Assembly: GCA_022599775.1 (NCBI GenBank)
Contig: JAHZLQ010000038.1
Coordinates: forward strand, 1-64,000
Length of the DNA: 64,000 nucleotides
Direction of reading: 5' to 3'
Source of the DNA: Gammaproteobacteria bacterium
Lineage (GTDB): Bacteria > Pseudomonadota > Gammaproteobacteria > Nevskiales > Nevskiaceae
Below the pieces are notes generated by a model. The model did no database searches. It worked only from the letters and a program-made list of their open reading frames with translations, and had not been told where the DNA came from. Within the stretch, counting starts at the first letter, position 1, and each line of letters begins with the position of its first letter. The translations under genes were made by a program, and so were the position numbers. Positions 1-9,077 of the stretch are shown piece after piece.

Positions 1-109
1 CACCATCAATCCGGTTACCCCGGAACAACTCGATGCCGGCGTCTGCTCGCAGGTCAATTTCCCGACCCTCACCGCCGTCAAGCTCAAAAGTGAGTTAATT
101 CCTCAGTGA
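1..109 (+). CDS. C-terminal fragment of an unidentified protein
   Basis: An open frame runs in from the left edge in frame 2 and stops at TGA 107-109. It gives about 35 residues containing PEQLDAGVCSQVNFPTL and ending in KLKSELIPQ. The end lacks the terminal aromatic residue typical of an outer-membrane beta-barrel, so a TonB-dependent receptor is not supported. I do not recognise the family. It lies about 270 bp upstream of the TonB-energising operon on the same strand. With so short a piece, even the reading frame is a judgement. Confidence 0.4.
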   Translation, partial: TINPVTPEQLDAGVCSQVNFPTLTAVKLKSELIPQ

Positions 110-380
110 GTGTCCAAAACAGGTTGACACGTTCCGCTTTTGCTGTGCACCGGAAAAGGGCTGGCATTTGCTCAGCGCACCATCTGCGTCGCATGCGCCG
201 TTGTTTTCACCGCCCTGCGGAAAAGCGGGAAATCTTCGAGTCCTCGGGTCGGGTGACTTCGTGGAGCGGCCGTCTATATCAACGAGCGGTGGATATTCCT
301 GTCACCGATCGTCGTCGAAGGCGGGGCGGCGGGGATATCGCCATAGTCGTTCAGATCGAACAGAGGCCTGACAGGCAAGC

Positions 381-1160
381 ATGATGAGAGTGAAGATCAG
401 ACATTTCCGAAGAGCGGCGCTTGCAGCAGTTGGCGTCGTCGTCTTGAACGCCGGTGTGCAATCCGCTTCTGCGCAGCAAGCAGTGGATGCTGCGCTTGCA
501 GAGCAGGTCACAGTTGAAAAGGACGCGCAGGGCTCTGAAAGCCGCGTGGCCAAGCTTGGAGACGAGACCAATGCGATGCTGGCCGAATATCGGCAAGCGG
601 TGGCGGAGTTGCAAAGCCTCAAGGTCTATCACGACCAGCTGGAATTGCAGGTTGAATCGCAGCGCCACGAAATCGGTGACATTAATAAGCAGCTTGACGA
701 AATCGAGACAACCTCGCGCGAAGTGCTGCCTTTAATGCAGAAGATGGTGAGCACCCTCGAACAGTTCGTGAAGTTCGACGTTCCGTTTCTGCCTGAAGAG
801 CGCACCAAGCGCATCACCGATCTCAAGGCATTGATGGCGCGGGCCGATGTATCGATTTCAGAAAAGTACCGACGCATCCTCGAGGCCTACCAGATCGAGG
901 CGGAATACGGACGTACGCTGGAGGCCTACGAAGGTCAGATTGGTAAAAAGACCGTCGAATTTTTGCGGGCCGGACGTGTCGCGGTCCTCTACCAGACCCT
1001 TGACGGCCGCGAGTCAGGGTATTGGGACGCCACGGCCGACGACTGGGTGGTCGACAACAGTTACCGCGGTGCGATGGAGGAAGGTCTGAAGGTCGCGAAG
1101 AAGCAGTCGGCGCCCGATTTCGTAGAGATTGCCGTCCCAGCCGCGCAGGAGGTTCAGTGA
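381..1160 (+). CDS. DUF3450 periplasmic coiled-coil protein of a TonB system
   Basis: A 259-residue protein with a Sec signal peptide (roughly residues 1-31, ending VQSASA-QQ). A long alpha-helical coiled-coil part follows (about 40-130), then the conserved block with VKFDVPFLPEERTKRI and, near the end, the GYWDATADDWV segment. This is the layout of the DUF3450 family, which is regularly encoded beside ExbB/TtpC proteins of TonB2-like systems. It probably contacts the periplasmic domain of the next protein and tunes energy transfer to the outer membrane. The start is ATG 381, followed by a second ATG. The stop overlaps the next start by one base (TGATG), implying translational coupling. The family assignment is firm; the molecular role is inferred. 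Confidence 0.88.
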   Translation: MMRVKIRHFRRAALAAVGVVVLNAGVQSASAQQAVDAALAEQVTVEKDAQGSESRVAKLGDETNAMLAEYRQAVAELQSLKVYHDQLELQVESQRHEIGDINKQLDEIETTSREVLPLMQKMVSTLEQFVKFDVPFLPEERTKRITDLKALMARADVSISEKYRRILEAYQIEAEYGRTLEAYEGQIGKKTVEFLRAGRVAVLYQTLDGRESGYWDATADDWVVDNSYRGAMEEGLKVAKKQSAPDFVEIAVPAAQEVQ

Positions 1161-2545
1161 TGACGCTTTCGATCAGAAGTCTAGGTCCCGTGTGCGCAGC
1201 CCTTGCCGCCGCGATCATGGTGACGTTTATTCCGCTATCGGGCTGGGCTGCGCCGGTCGATCTCAACAAGCTGCTCGAACAGACTCGGGATACGCGTCAG
1301 ACGGAAGCCAAGGCAAACTTGGCGCGTGAAAAGCGGTTTATGTCCGAGCGTGACAAGCAGGCCTCGCTGCTGGCCGATATCCGCAAGCAACTTGGCGCCG
1401 AGCGCAACCGCGGCGTCGAGCTGTCGACGGAATTCGACGGCAACGAGGAAGCCTTGACTGAGCTGCAGGTTGAGCTTGACGGCAGATCCGGCAACCTCGG
1501 AGAAATGTTTGGCGTAGTGCGCCAGGTCGCCAACGACTTCTCTTCGGTGATTCGCGGTTCGATCATCACAGCGCAATACCCCGATCGTGAGGCGTTCATC
1601 GTCGGGTTGTCCGAAACGCGGCTGTTGCCATCGATCGGCGACCTGGAGCGGTTCTGGTTCGAGCTACAGCGCGAAATGACCGAAACCGGCAATGTGGTCC
1701 GCTATGACACCCAGGTGCTGACGCCGGCCGGCACACCGACTGCGGCCGAGGTCATACGCGTCGGGCCATTCAGTGCAGTGACCGATGGCCAGTATCTGCA
1801 ATACCTTCCGAGCCAGAAGCAGCTGGCGATCATGGCGCGGCAACCGGGTGGGCATTTCCAGGACGCCGCCAAGGCACTCGAAGAAGCGCGTGAGGGCTAC
1901 GTCAAGACCGTGGCCGATCCCACTCGCGGTGTGCTGTTGTCGATCTACGCACAGCGCCCGACCTTCCTCGAACGTATCCACCGCGGCGAGGCGGTCGGCT
2001 ACGTCATTATCGCGGTCGGCCTGATCGGTGCCGTACTGGCGCTCTACCAGTTCGGCTATCTGACGATGGTGCGCGCCAAGGTCAAGAGGCAACTCAAGAC
2101 CATCGATACGCCAATGCAGGACAACCCGCTCGGCCGCGTTCTCGCCAGCTTCAAGGGTGATGCGAGGCAGTTGGAAGAAGATGCGGAAGTAGCGGAATTG
2201 AGGCTCTCCGAAGCCGTACTCAAGGAGACGCCAAAGCTTGAACGCTTTCAGCCGTTCCTACGATTGGCGGTGGCGGCCGGGCCATTGCTGGGCCTGATCG
2301 GTACCGTCATGGGCATGATCATCACCTTCCAGAGCATCACCGAGTCGGGTTCCAGCGATCCCAAACTGATGGCCAATGGCATTTCAGCGGCCATGATCGC
2401 GACGCTGCTCGGCCTCGGTATCGCCGTGCCATTGCTGTTCGCCAATGCTTGGCTTGCCTCGCTGTCTAGGGCTGTGACCCAGATTCTGGATGAGCAGTGC
2501 ACCGGCCTGCTCGCCGAGCGGCTGGAAGGACAGCATCATGCCTGA
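1160..2545 (+). CDS. MotA/TolQ/ExbB proton channel protein with periplasmic N-domain (TtpC-like)
   Basis: A 461-residue protein. A signal peptide (about 1-30, ending GWA-APVDL) precedes a coiled-coil periplasmic domain of about 230 residues. A membrane span follows near 272-295 (VIIAVGLIGAVLALYQFGYL), then a cytoplasmic stretch. The ExbB/TolQ channel core is at about 370-440, with LAVAAGPLLGLIGTVMGMI and a second hydrophobic pair. In Vibrio the corresponding TtpC protein is required by the TonB2 system. The chosen start (ATG 1160) overlaps the upstream stop by one base; an in-frame extension to 1022 would run inside the preceding gene and lose the signal peptide. The end overlaps the next gene by 8 bases. 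Confidence 0.9.
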   Translation: MTLSIRSLGPVCAALAAAIMVTFIPLSGWAAPVDLNKLLEQTRDTRQTEAKANLAREKRFMSERDKQASLLADIRKQLGAERNRGVELSTEFDGNEEALTELQVELDGRSGNLGEMFGVVRQVANDFSSVIRGSIITAQYPDREAFIVGLSETRLLPSIGDLERFWFELQREMTETGNVVRYDTQVLTPAGTPTAAEVIRVGPFSAVTDGQYLQYLPSQKQLAIMARQPGGHFQDAAKALEEAREGYVKTVADPTRGVLLSIYAQRPTFLERIHRGEAVGYVIIAVGLIGAVLALYQFGYLTMVRAKVKRQLKTIDTPMQDNPLGRVLASFKGDARQLEEDAEVAELRLSEAVLKETPKLERFQPFLRLAVAAGPLLGLIGTVMGMIITFQSITESGSSDPKLMANGISAAMIATLLGLGIAVPLLFANAWLASLSRAVTQILDEQCTGLLAERLEGQHHA

Positions 2546-3059
2546 GTCCATTTCGCCACTGGATGCGATTCTGCGCATGCGCGAACTGGGCGGACCGATC
2601 GTCATCTGGATCTTTGTCTGCTGCATCGTGATGTGGATGCTGACGATGGAGCGCTTCATGTATTTCAACTGGGTGTTGCCGAAACTGGCGCGTCGGCTGC
2701 TGGATGACTGGAACCGGCGAGCGGAGCGGCAAAGCTGGTCGGCGCATCAAATCCGGCGCGCGATGATTTCGCGACTCAACGCGGGCATGAATGCCAACCA
2801 ACAGTTATTGCGGGTGTTGGTACCGATGTCACCGCTGCTGGGGTTGGTTGGCACGGTTTCCGGCATGCTCAACGTCTTCGACTCGATGGCCGCCAGCGGT
2901 TCGGCCGATGCACGGTCCATGGCGACGGGGGTGTCCGAAGCCATGATCTGCACACTCAGTGGGCTGGCCGTCAGTATCAGCGGGCTCTACCCGGTCTACT
3001 ACTTCCGCCGCCGCGCACTCCGCGAAACCGAACTGTTAGCCGACCGGTTCAAATACTGA
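2538..3059 (+). CDS. exbB: ExbB-type proton channel subunit
   Basis: A 173-residue protein of ordinary ExbB/TolQ core size. The first membrane span is at about 17-37 (GGPIVIWIFVCCIVMWML). The conserved MSPLLGLVGTVSGMLNVFD helix is at about 95-113, and the last span (MICTLSGLAVSISGLYPVYYF) lies near the C-terminus. ExbB pentamers surround an ExbD dimer in the inner membrane and convert proton flow into work on TonB. ATG 2538 lies inside the end of the upstream gene, giving an 8-base overlap, and the next gene starts one base after its stop. This is the second channel-type protein in the operon, beside the TtpC-like one. Confidence 0.92.
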   Translation: MPESISPLDAILRMRELGGPIVIWIFVCCIVMWMLTMERFMYFNWVLPKLARRLLDDWNRRAERQSWSAHQIRRAMISRLNAGMNANQQLLRVLVPMSPLLGLVGTVSGMLNVFDSMAASGSADARSMATGVSEAMICTLSGLAVSISGLYPVYYFRRRALRETELLADRFKY

Positions 3060-3060
3060 C

Positions 3061-3486
3061 ATGCGCTTCCGGACCACTCGATCTTCGCAACAGCATTCCG
3101 CATCCGACGAAACCGGGATCGACCTCGCGCCGATGCTTGATTTTGTCCTTAATCTTCTAATTTTCTTCATCATCACGGCCGTCTTCGTTAAGGAGGTTGG
3201 AATCACGGTGAGCCGTCCGGGCTCGGCCGCCGCCGCCGAAAAGAAGGAATCCAGCAGCATCATCATTGCGATCCGTCCGGACGGCGAAATCTGGGTCGAT
3301 AAGCGTGTTGTCGACATTCGCTCGGTGCGCGCCAACATCGAGCGCCTTCACGCGGAAAAGCCGGAAGATCCGGTGGTCGTGATCGCCGATCAGACCGCAC
3401 ACACCGGTCTGCTCGTTCAGGTGCTGGATCAAGTCCGGCAGGGCGGAGTCGACAACGTGTCGATCGCTGCCGCCGAATCCGGTTAA
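3061..3486 (+). CDS. exbD: ExbD/TolR family biopolymer transporter (first copy)
   Basis: A 141-residue single-span protein. The signature GIDLAPMLDFVLNLLIFF sits at about residues 20-37, with the functional Asp in the membrane span (LDFVLN). A periplasmic TolR-like domain follows (IIIAIRPDGEIWVDKRVVD ... VVVIADQTAHTGLLVQVLDQVRQGG). It should dimerise inside the ExbB ring and deliver proton-driven motion to TonB. It follows exbB by one base. A second, very similar exbD lies 143 bp downstream, so this is a tandem duplication. Confidence 0.92.
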   Translation: MRFRTTRSSQQHSASDETGIDLAPMLDFVLNLLIFFIITAVFVKEVGITVSRPGSAAAAEKKESSSIIIAIRPDGEIWVDKRVVDIRSVRANIERLHAEKPEDPVVVIADQTAHTGLLVQVLDQVRQGGVDNVSIAAAESG

Positions 3487-3629
3487 CGGACGATCGGACG
3501 GTCCACTATTCGCCTGTCCCTACGCCAGAGACGCTCGATGAGGATTCAAATGCAAATGACTATTGGGCCGGCAGGTCGCGTAATGCGGCATGTCCAGCAC
3601 GGCGCCGCCGGATCCTGGAGTCGCGAACA

Positions 3630-4046
3630 ATGATGTTCTCCAGGCACTCGGGTGAGGCAGAAAGCGAGGAAACCGGCATCGACCTCGCGCCGATGCTCGA
3701 CTTCGTCCTCAATCTGCTGATCTTCTTCATCATCACGACTTCCTTTGTGAAGGAGGCTGGCGTCACCGTCACGCGCGAGCAGGCATTCACGGCTGAACAT
3801 ATGGATAACGGCAACATTCTCATCGCGATTCGTCCGAACGGCGAGCTGTGGATGGACAAACGGCAAGTCGATCTACGCGATGTCCGCACAATGATCGAAC
3901 GTCTGCATGTGGAACGGCCCGACGACACCGTCGTCATCATCGCGGACAAGGATTCGGAAACCGGCATGCTGACCAAGGTGATGGACCAAGTGAGGCAGGG
4001 TGGCATCGCCGAAGTTTCGATCGCTGCTGCGCCGCCGGCAGGGTAG
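3630..4046 (+). CDS. exbD: ExbD/TolR family biopolymer transporter (second copy)
   Basis: A 138-residue paralogue of the preceding protein. It has the same GIDLAPMLDFVLNLLIFF membrane signature (about residues 14-31) and the same periplasmic core (ILIAIRPNGELWMDKRQVDLRD ... VMDQVRQGGIAEVSIAA). The two copies are most alike around the membrane span and differ at both termini. Two ExbDs are common in DUF3450/TtpC-type operons, where a heterodimer is conceivable. The start is ATG 3630, followed by a second ATG. The stop is six bases before tonB. The 143-bp gap to the first copy holds no obvious gene. Confidence 0.9.
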   Translation: MMFSRHSGEAESEETGIDLAPMLDFVLNLLIFFIITTSFVKEAGVTVTREQAFTAEHMDNGNILIAIRPNGELWMDKRQVDLRDVRTMIERLHVERPDDTVVIIADKDSETGMLTKVMDQVRQGGIAEVSIAAAPPAG

Positions 4047-4052
4047 TCGACG

Positions 4053-4721
4053 ATGCAACAACAGCAATCATCGCCCTACCGCCTGCTTACTTCGCTGATA
4101 TTGGCGCTCGTGTTCGCCGGAACGTTCTTCACGTTTCTTTCCGCCGTGATCCGTACGCCCGGTCATGGTCCCGACAAGGTCGAACCATTGCCGACGATCG
4201 ACTTTGTCCGGCTCAAGCGCGACAGCCAGGTTGAGCAGTTGCAGCGACGCAAGCCGCCGCCGCCGCCCCCGCCGGAACCGCCACCGCCACCGCAGCAATT
4301 GAAGATCGCGACCGAGGCGGTCGATCAGGCACCGCCGACCCCGTTCAAGGCACCAGACCTAGCCTTGGGTGTCGATGTCGGCGGCGGCCCGGTGGTCGGC
4401 AAGCTCGGTGGCGGCGGCATGCCGGGTGGCGGGGGTGTGTTTGACGGCGACATCATACCCTTGCAGCGCATCCCGCCAACCTATCCTAGTGATGCGCGCC
4501 GCGCCGGCATCACCGGCTGGGTCGTGGTCGAATTCGTGGTGAATCCCGATGGGTCGGTGCGCAGCGCCAAGGCGGTCGAAGCAAAGCCGCGAGGCCTGTT
4601 CGACGCTGCAGCGATTTCCGCAGCCTTGCGCTGGCGGTTCAAACCCAAAACGGTCAACGGCATTCCGGTCGAGCAGCGCGGACAGCAGCGCATTGAATTC
4701 AAGTTGAATAAGACGGGCTAA
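4053..4721 (+). CDS. tonB: TonB energy transducer
   Basis: A 222-residue protein with classical TonB architecture. A short cytoplasmic N-terminus leads into one membrane anchor (about 10-32, LLTSLILALVFAGTFFTFL). A periplasmic spacer follows with a strong Pro tract (KPPPPPPPEPPPPPQQ, about 67-82) and an unusual Gly-rich linker (GGGPVVGKLGGGGMPGGGG). The C-terminal TonB domain is at about 138-222 (PTYPSDARRAGITGWVVVEF ... LRWRFKPK). It couples the ExbB/ExbD motor to outer-membrane receptors. It is followed after three bases by the TPR gene. No receptor gene is complete in the window. Confidence 0.95.
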   Translation: MQQQQSSPYRLLTSLILALVFAGTFFTFLSAVIRTPGHGPDKVEPLPTIDFVRLKRDSQVEQLQRRKPPPPPPPEPPPPPQQLKIATEAVDQAPPTPFKAPDLALGVDVGGGPVVGKLGGGGMPGGGGVFDGDIIPLQRIPPTYPSDARRAGITGWVVVEFVVNPDGSVRSAKAVEAKPRGLFDAAAISAALRWRFKPKTVNGIPVEQRGQQRIEFKLNKTG

Positions 4722-4724
4722 GCG

Positions 4725-5984
4725 ATGAAACACAGTGCTATCGAGTGGCTTACGGGTCTGATTGCCGTTGGTGCCTGCGTTCTGGGCACGCCCGCCCTGG
4801 CGGCTGATTGCGAGCATCCGCGCAAGGCCGGAACGCTGACTGAAGCGATTTATCATGGCGTGGAAGAATCGGCGAAACTGATGTCCGATAAGAAATTCGA
4901 TGAAGCCATCGGTCGCCTCAAGGACATCGTGGACAGTGGCGAAGGCAGTGACTACGAAAAGGCGCTGGTCAACCTGAATCTCGGCTTCGCCTATTCCTCC
5001 AAAAACGACTATGCCGGGGCGGCGGACGCCTTCGGTAAGGCGGTAACACTGAAAGCCCTGCCGCAAAAGCAGCACGAGCAATTGCAGTACAACCTCGGGC
5101 AGATTTACGTCGCAGCCGGCAAGCTGGAACCCGGTATCACAGCTCTGCAGGCCTATATCGCCGAAGCCTGCGAACCGGTGCCGCCGGAGGCGCATCTGTT
5201 CCTCGCCAATGCGCTGAGTGAGGCCGGACATCCGCGGCAAGCCCTGCCGCAGATCGATCTGGCGATTTCGAAGTCCAAGCAGCCCAAGGAGCCCTGGGTG
5301 CAGCTCAAGCTGGCGATTCAGTACGAGCTCAAAGACTATCCTGCCTGCGCTCGTACCCTCGTCATGCTGATCGGCATGTCGCCGGAAAAGACTGAATACT
5401 GGAAACAATTGTCGAGTCTCTACTATGAGATGGAGCGCAACCTGGACTCGGTCGCCGTACTGGCGCTTGCCGAGCGTGGGGAGCTGCTGCAAAAGCCTTC
5501 CGAAATCGACAATCTCTACAATGTCTACATGGGCCTGAACCTTCCATATAAGGCAGGCAGGCTCGTCGCTGAAGCGATGAAGTCCGGCCGCGTTCCAGAA
5601 GACGAAAAGCATATCGAGATGGCGGCCAATGCCTGGATCAATGCCAGCGAGACGCAGCAGGCCGAAGCCACGCTGCAACGGCTTGCAGCAATGTCGGATC
5701 GCGGCGAATATTATTTCCGGCTCGGTGCCATGTACGGTGAGCAACAGCGCTGGAAAGAGTCGGTCGATATGCTCGACAAGGCCCTCAACAAAGGGGGACT
5801 CAAGCAGGCGGGCGAAGCTTGGATGCGCTTAGCTGTTGCGCGTTATAGTCTCAAAGATACCGACGGCGCACGTGCGGCCCTACAGAAGGCGGCCGGTTAT
5901 GAGCGCACCCGAAAGCAGGCCGAGCAGTGGTTGCAACACCTTCGTACGGCACAGGGCGTTGCAGACCAGAATACCTCGACTTGA
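4725..5984 (+). CDS. Secreted tetratricopeptide-repeat protein of the TonB operon
   Basis: A 419-residue protein with a signal peptide (about 1-26, ending ALA-ADCEHP) and a helical repeat body. TPR-like pairs are visible at about 50-115 (YEKALVNLNLGFAYSSKNDYAGAADAF), 125-180, 235-270 and 325-390 (YYFRLGAMYGEQQRWKESVDMLDKAL). Proteins of this type close DUF3450-TtpC-ExbB-ExbD-TonB operons in several gammaproteobacterial groups, and it probably acts as a periplasmic scaffold for the complex. It is the last gene of the operon; the next gene is convergent. The TPR fold is clear, the partner is inferred. Confidence 0.85.
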   Translation: MKHSAIEWLTGLIAVGACVLGTPALAADCEHPRKAGTLTEAIYHGVEESAKLMSDKKFDEAIGRLKDIVDSGEGSDYEKALVNLNLGFAYSSKNDYAGAADAFGKAVTLKALPQKQHEQLQYNLGQIYVAAGKLEPGITALQAYIAEACEPVPPEAHLFLANALSEAGHPRQALPQIDLAISKSKQPKEPWVQLKLAIQYELKDYPACARTLVMLIGMSPEKTEYWKQLSSLYYEMERNLDSVAVLALAERGELLQKPSEIDNLYNVYMGLNLPYKAGRLVAEAMKSGRVPEDEKHIEMAANAWINASETQQAEATLQRLAAMSDRGEYYFRLGAMYGEQQRWKESVDMLDKALNKGGLKQAGEAWMRLAVARYSLKDTDGARAALQKAAGYERTRKQAEQWLQHLRTAQGVADQNTST

Positions 5985-6089
5985 GCATTGCCTGAGGGCT
6001 TACCGCAGTCCCGCGAACTGGGAAGCACCGGGGTAGACGTTGGATCCTCGGCTTCCCCAAAGACCTCGCGCGCAGCGAGAGCTGCTCCC

Positions 6090-6794
6090 TTATTGGCTCC
6101 TGGATCGAAACCTCAGCGTGCGCCGGTCTTCCACCAGTACTGGGCGCCCATGGTATGTGACGGGAACATATCGCCAGCTTCTGGCGACAGTGATCGCAGG
6201 GTCGGCCAGCGCCGGTGCGTCCGCTGCCACCACGACCGGAATGCGGACGCGCCCCTGCTCATCAATCACGTAGCTGATCGTCACGCTGCCATGACCTGAC
6301 ACTCCCCGCAGAATATCGTGTTCGGTATCCTGTGACGTCTGTACGCGTTGCGGCGAGTGCGCTAGCTGGTCACGACGCACGGTAAGGATGCGGCTCGCCG
6401 TCGGCGAGGGGAAGGCCGCCCGCGCGCCGTCGGCATGTGTCAACGTACGCACCGTGCCATCGCGCTTAAAGGTGAACTCGACAAGTTCTCGTCGTGGCGA
6501 GTGGTCGACTGTCGTCGGCTTGAGCCGCCATTTCTGAACGGTGTGGACCAGGGCCTCGGCGAATCGACGGTCGCTGGCCATCAGGGCCACCGCATCAAGG
6601 ACTTCCCCTGAGGAGTCGGCCGTAAACGCGATGACCGCGTAACCGTCGTCGATCGCTTGACTGACCGCTGGCGGCACCGACGGCGCCACGTAGCGGTCGA
6701 ATTCAAGACCGGTTGGGACGGTCGCTGGTTCGGCGAGTCCGGTCGTTGCCAAGGCAAGCAGCAGCCAGGGCGAATGCTTCATAAGTGTCTTCAT
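6090..6794 (-). CDS. Secreted protein with two TonB-C-like repeats
   Basis: A 234-residue protein read from ATG 6794. It starts with a hydrophobic export signal (MKTLMKHSPWLLLALATTGL) and has no Pro-rich spacer. Two weak TonB C-terminal-like modules are visible. The first has VPPAVSQAIDDGYAVIAFTADSSGEVLDAV ... VQKWRLKP, the second GHGSVTISYVIDEQGRVRIP ... ARSWRYVPVTYHGRP. Each shows the DxxGxV turn and the W-R-[FLY]-x-P ending. With a cleavable signal it would be a soluble periplasmic protein and not a true TonB. It is divergent from amidase A1, so the region 6795-7129 probably holds promoters for both. The in-frame ATG at 6782 is an alternative start, and an extension to 6890 is possible but would bury the signal. 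Confidence 0.72.
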   Translation of the reverse strand: MKTLMKHSPWLLLALATTGLAEPATVPTGLEFDRYVAPSVPPAVSQAIDDGYAVIAFTADSSGEVLDAVALMASDRRFAEALVHTVQKWRLKPTTVDHSPRRELVEFTFKRDGTVRTLTHADGARAAFPSPTASRILTVRRDQLAHSPQRVQTSQDTEHDILRGVSGHGSVTISYVIDEQGRVRIPVVVAADAPALADPAITVARSWRYVPVTYHGRPVLVEDRRTLRFRSRSQ

Positions 6795-7129
6795 GGCTCG
6801 GGACGGATCCTCGATCAAGACGTAGCGTTGACGTCGGGCGTCGGGTCTGCTGCGATGTTTACCCGAATCGGCCGAGGACACCTTCCACATCAGACGTCGC
6901 CGACCGCTTTCACATAGTACGGCCTCATCTCATTGCTCCGTAAGGCAAGCTTGGCCGACGGCCCCGTTACTGGAACGGACACAAAGTCAGCCATTTCCCC
7001 CTACCTTGCGGGCCGCCTCGCCCGGGTATGCGCGCAGCCGTGCCGAGAAGGCACAGCCGATTGCGGGCGTGGCATAGGGGAGCGATGCCCCGCTACGTCT
7101 TCTACGCAAGTCCCCGAGGGAGAGCCGGC

Positions 7130-8713
7130 GTGTATCCGAAGCGTAAAAGCCTGATGACGGTCGTCATGATACTGACTCTGGCGCTACCCGCTGTGGTGCG
7201 CGCTTTTGATCTAACGACCGCGACCATCGCAGATATCCAGACACAGATGGAAGCCGGCCGCCTGAGTTCCGAGCAACTGGTCGCTGCTTATCTTGAACGC
7301 GTCGAAGCCTATGACGACCGGGGTCCAAAAGTTCATACCGTCATTACCCTGAATCCCGATGCGTTGGCCGAGGCACGCGCACTCGACGTCGAGCGTAAGG
7401 CCAACGGACCTCGCTCGCTGCTGCACGGTATTCCACTGGTTCTCAAGGACAACTACGACACAGCGAACATGCCCACGACCGCTGGGTCGAGCCTGCTCAA
7501 GGATTCGATCCCGCCCGATGACGCCTACGTCGTCAAAAAACTGCGCGACGCGGGCGCCATCATCTTGGCGAAGGTCAACCTCAGTGAGTTTGCCTCGGGC
7601 GCCGGAGGTCCCAACGGCTTCAGCTCCATGGGCGGGCAGACGCGCAATCCACACGATCTGACAAAGGGCCCATCGGGCTCCAGCGGCGGTACCGGCGCAT
7701 CGATCGCTGCCGCCTTTGCGCAGTTCGGACTCGGTTCGGACACGGGCGGGTCCATCCGCGGGCCGTCCTCGGCCAACGGAATCGCAGGGCTCAAGCCGAC
7801 ACGGGGGCTCATGAGCCGCAGCGGCATCGTTCCATTGGCGCTGTCGTTCGATACAGGCGGGCCGATGGCGCGTTCGGTATACGACCTTGCTGCGGCCCTC
7901 AGTGTGATGGCCGGCGTCGATCCGGACGATCCGGCGACAGCCGCAAGCGCAGATCATGTGCAGCCAAACTATACCGAGTTCCTCAAGCGCGGTGCGCTCA
8001 AGGGTGCCCGCATCGGTGTCGCGCGCGATTTCTTCGGCCGCGACGCCGGAACCGACGCAGTCATGGAGACGGCGATCAAAAAGCTCCGGGTACTCGGTGC
8101 CGAAGTCGTCGACCCGGTGAACTTTCCGGCTTATCTGCTCGATGCCAAGCAATCGATCTACATGGCCCTGCGTGTGCCGGAATTCAAATGGCAGCTCAAT
8201 GATTACCTGGCGACCCTGGGGCCGGCCCAACCAAAGACCCTGGCGGCGCTGATCGAAAAAGCCGAGGCAGCGGGCAGCCGATACAACAATCCGTGGCGGC
8301 TCGAGTCGATGAAGCAATCGCAGGCGGCCGTTGGTCTGGATGATCCGCTTTACCTGGCGGCGAAGCATGAAGGGCTCGCGATGGTCACGGCTGCAGTATT
8401 GGCGACCTTCGAAAAATACGAACTCGACGCGATCGTCTACCCGACTTCGTCGCGCCCCGCGCGTCCGATCGCTCCCCCGGCGCCGGGTAGCGCCGGCGGG
8501 CCGTCCGCGACAAACATCGCCAACGAGACGGGGTTTCCGGACGTGATCGTGCCGGCCGGCATGACACCCCAGGGCCTGCCGGTGACGATTTCGTTCTTCG
8601 GCAAGGCCTGGAGCGAACCAAAGCTGCTGAGCTATGCCTACGACTTCGAACAGGCGACGCACGCGCGCGTGCTGCCGAAGTTCACCCCGCCACTCGCCAG
8701 TGACCGCTGGTAG
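7130..8713 (+). CDS. Exported amidase A1 (amidase signature family, short Sec type)
   Basis: A 527-residue amidase-signature hydrolase that should cleave C-N amide bonds. Expected catalytic residues are Lys106 (IPLVLKDNYDT), the cis-Ser at about 184 (GPSGSSGGTGAS) and nucleophile Ser208 (GSDTGGSIRGPSS). I chose GTG 7130. It has a strong ribosome-binding site (GAGGGAGAG, 7116-7124) and gives a textbook signal peptide (YPKRKS n-region, LTLALPAVVRA-F). An upstream extension to 7028 is Arg-rich and unlike a protein start. The C-terminal FEQATHARV motif is shared with A6 and A7. It is the first member of the array. Confidence 0.88.
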   Translation: MYPKRKSLMTVVMILTLALPAVVRAFDLTTATIADIQTQMEAGRLSSEQLVAAYLERVEAYDDRGPKVHTVITLNPDALAEARALDVERKANGPRSLLHGIPLVLKDNYDTANMPTTAGSSLLKDSIPPDDAYVVKKLRDAGAIILAKVNLSEFASGAGGPNGFSSMGGQTRNPHDLTKGPSGSSGGTGASIAAAFAQFGLGSDTGGSIRGPSSANGIAGLKPTRGLMSRSGIVPLALSFDTGGPMARSVYDLAAALSVMAGVDPDDPATAASADHVQPNYTEFLKRGALKGARIGVARDFFGRDAGTDAVMETAIKKLRVLGAEVVDPVNFPAYLLDAKQSIYMALRVPEFKWQLNDYLATLGPAQPKTLAALIEKAEAAGSRYNNPWRLESMKQSQAAVGLDDPLYLAAKHEGLAMVTAAVLATFEKYELDAIVYPTSSRPARPIAPPAPGSAGGPSATNIANETGFPDVIVPAGMTPQGLPVTISFFGKAWSEPKLLSYAYDFEQATHARVLPKFTPPLASDRW

Positions 8714-9077
8714 GCCGCCCGCGCCATGCCCGATCGTCGCCCTCGGGCCTCTGTATCGCCAGCGGCGACGAGGCCGTCATCGTGTGCCGTCTGCCGAAGA
8801 TCGCGCCGCCGCATGCGGGCGAGATGTCTGCTGCTGAGACGACACGCGCACACCCGGGCGTGCCGGGTGAGCTGGCAATAGATGGTCGGGTCGGGTGGGG
8901 GCTAGGCGAATGTGACCGTCTCATCGGGCAATAGTCGAAAAAGAGACGGGTGCGTACATCGATCTGCAATCGGAGGCGCTGCATTTCCGCGGTGCTGATG
9001 CGGCGTCCCCGCGCGATCGATCGGGGACCGGGATTGTGCCGGTCCAACAGACCACAAGAATGCAGTCGGGAGCTGAC
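8714..9077 (+). other. Intergenic region between A1 and A2 with a G-rich motif
   Basis: These 364 bases contain no convincing gene. The short minus-strand open frame over 8682-9047 overlaps the end of A1 and resembles no family. At 8891-8901 there is a TCGGGTGGGGG tract, one of a recurring set in front of array genes. The last 10 bases before the A2 start hold its ribosome-binding site (GGGAG, 9068-9072). Confidence 0.5.

Noticed and set aside
124..152. TTGACA box as promoter of the TonB operon
   Set aside because: The -35 match is perfect, but at spacings of 16-18 bases only G/C-rich hexamers follow, with no acceptable -10.
106..384. Possible 92-codon plus-strand gene before the DUF3450 gene
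   Set aside because: Arg-rich, no family pattern, overlaps the start of the DUF3450 gene, and shows no ribosome-binding site.
4359..5744. Long minus-strand open frame opposite tonB and the TPR gene
   Set aside because: It is the mirror of two well-supported genes in high-GC DNA and has no recognisable domain.
7211..8662. Long minus-strand open frame opposite A1
   Set aside because: Shadow of the amidase. Similar antisense frames occur opposite most array genes and have biased, low-complexity composition.
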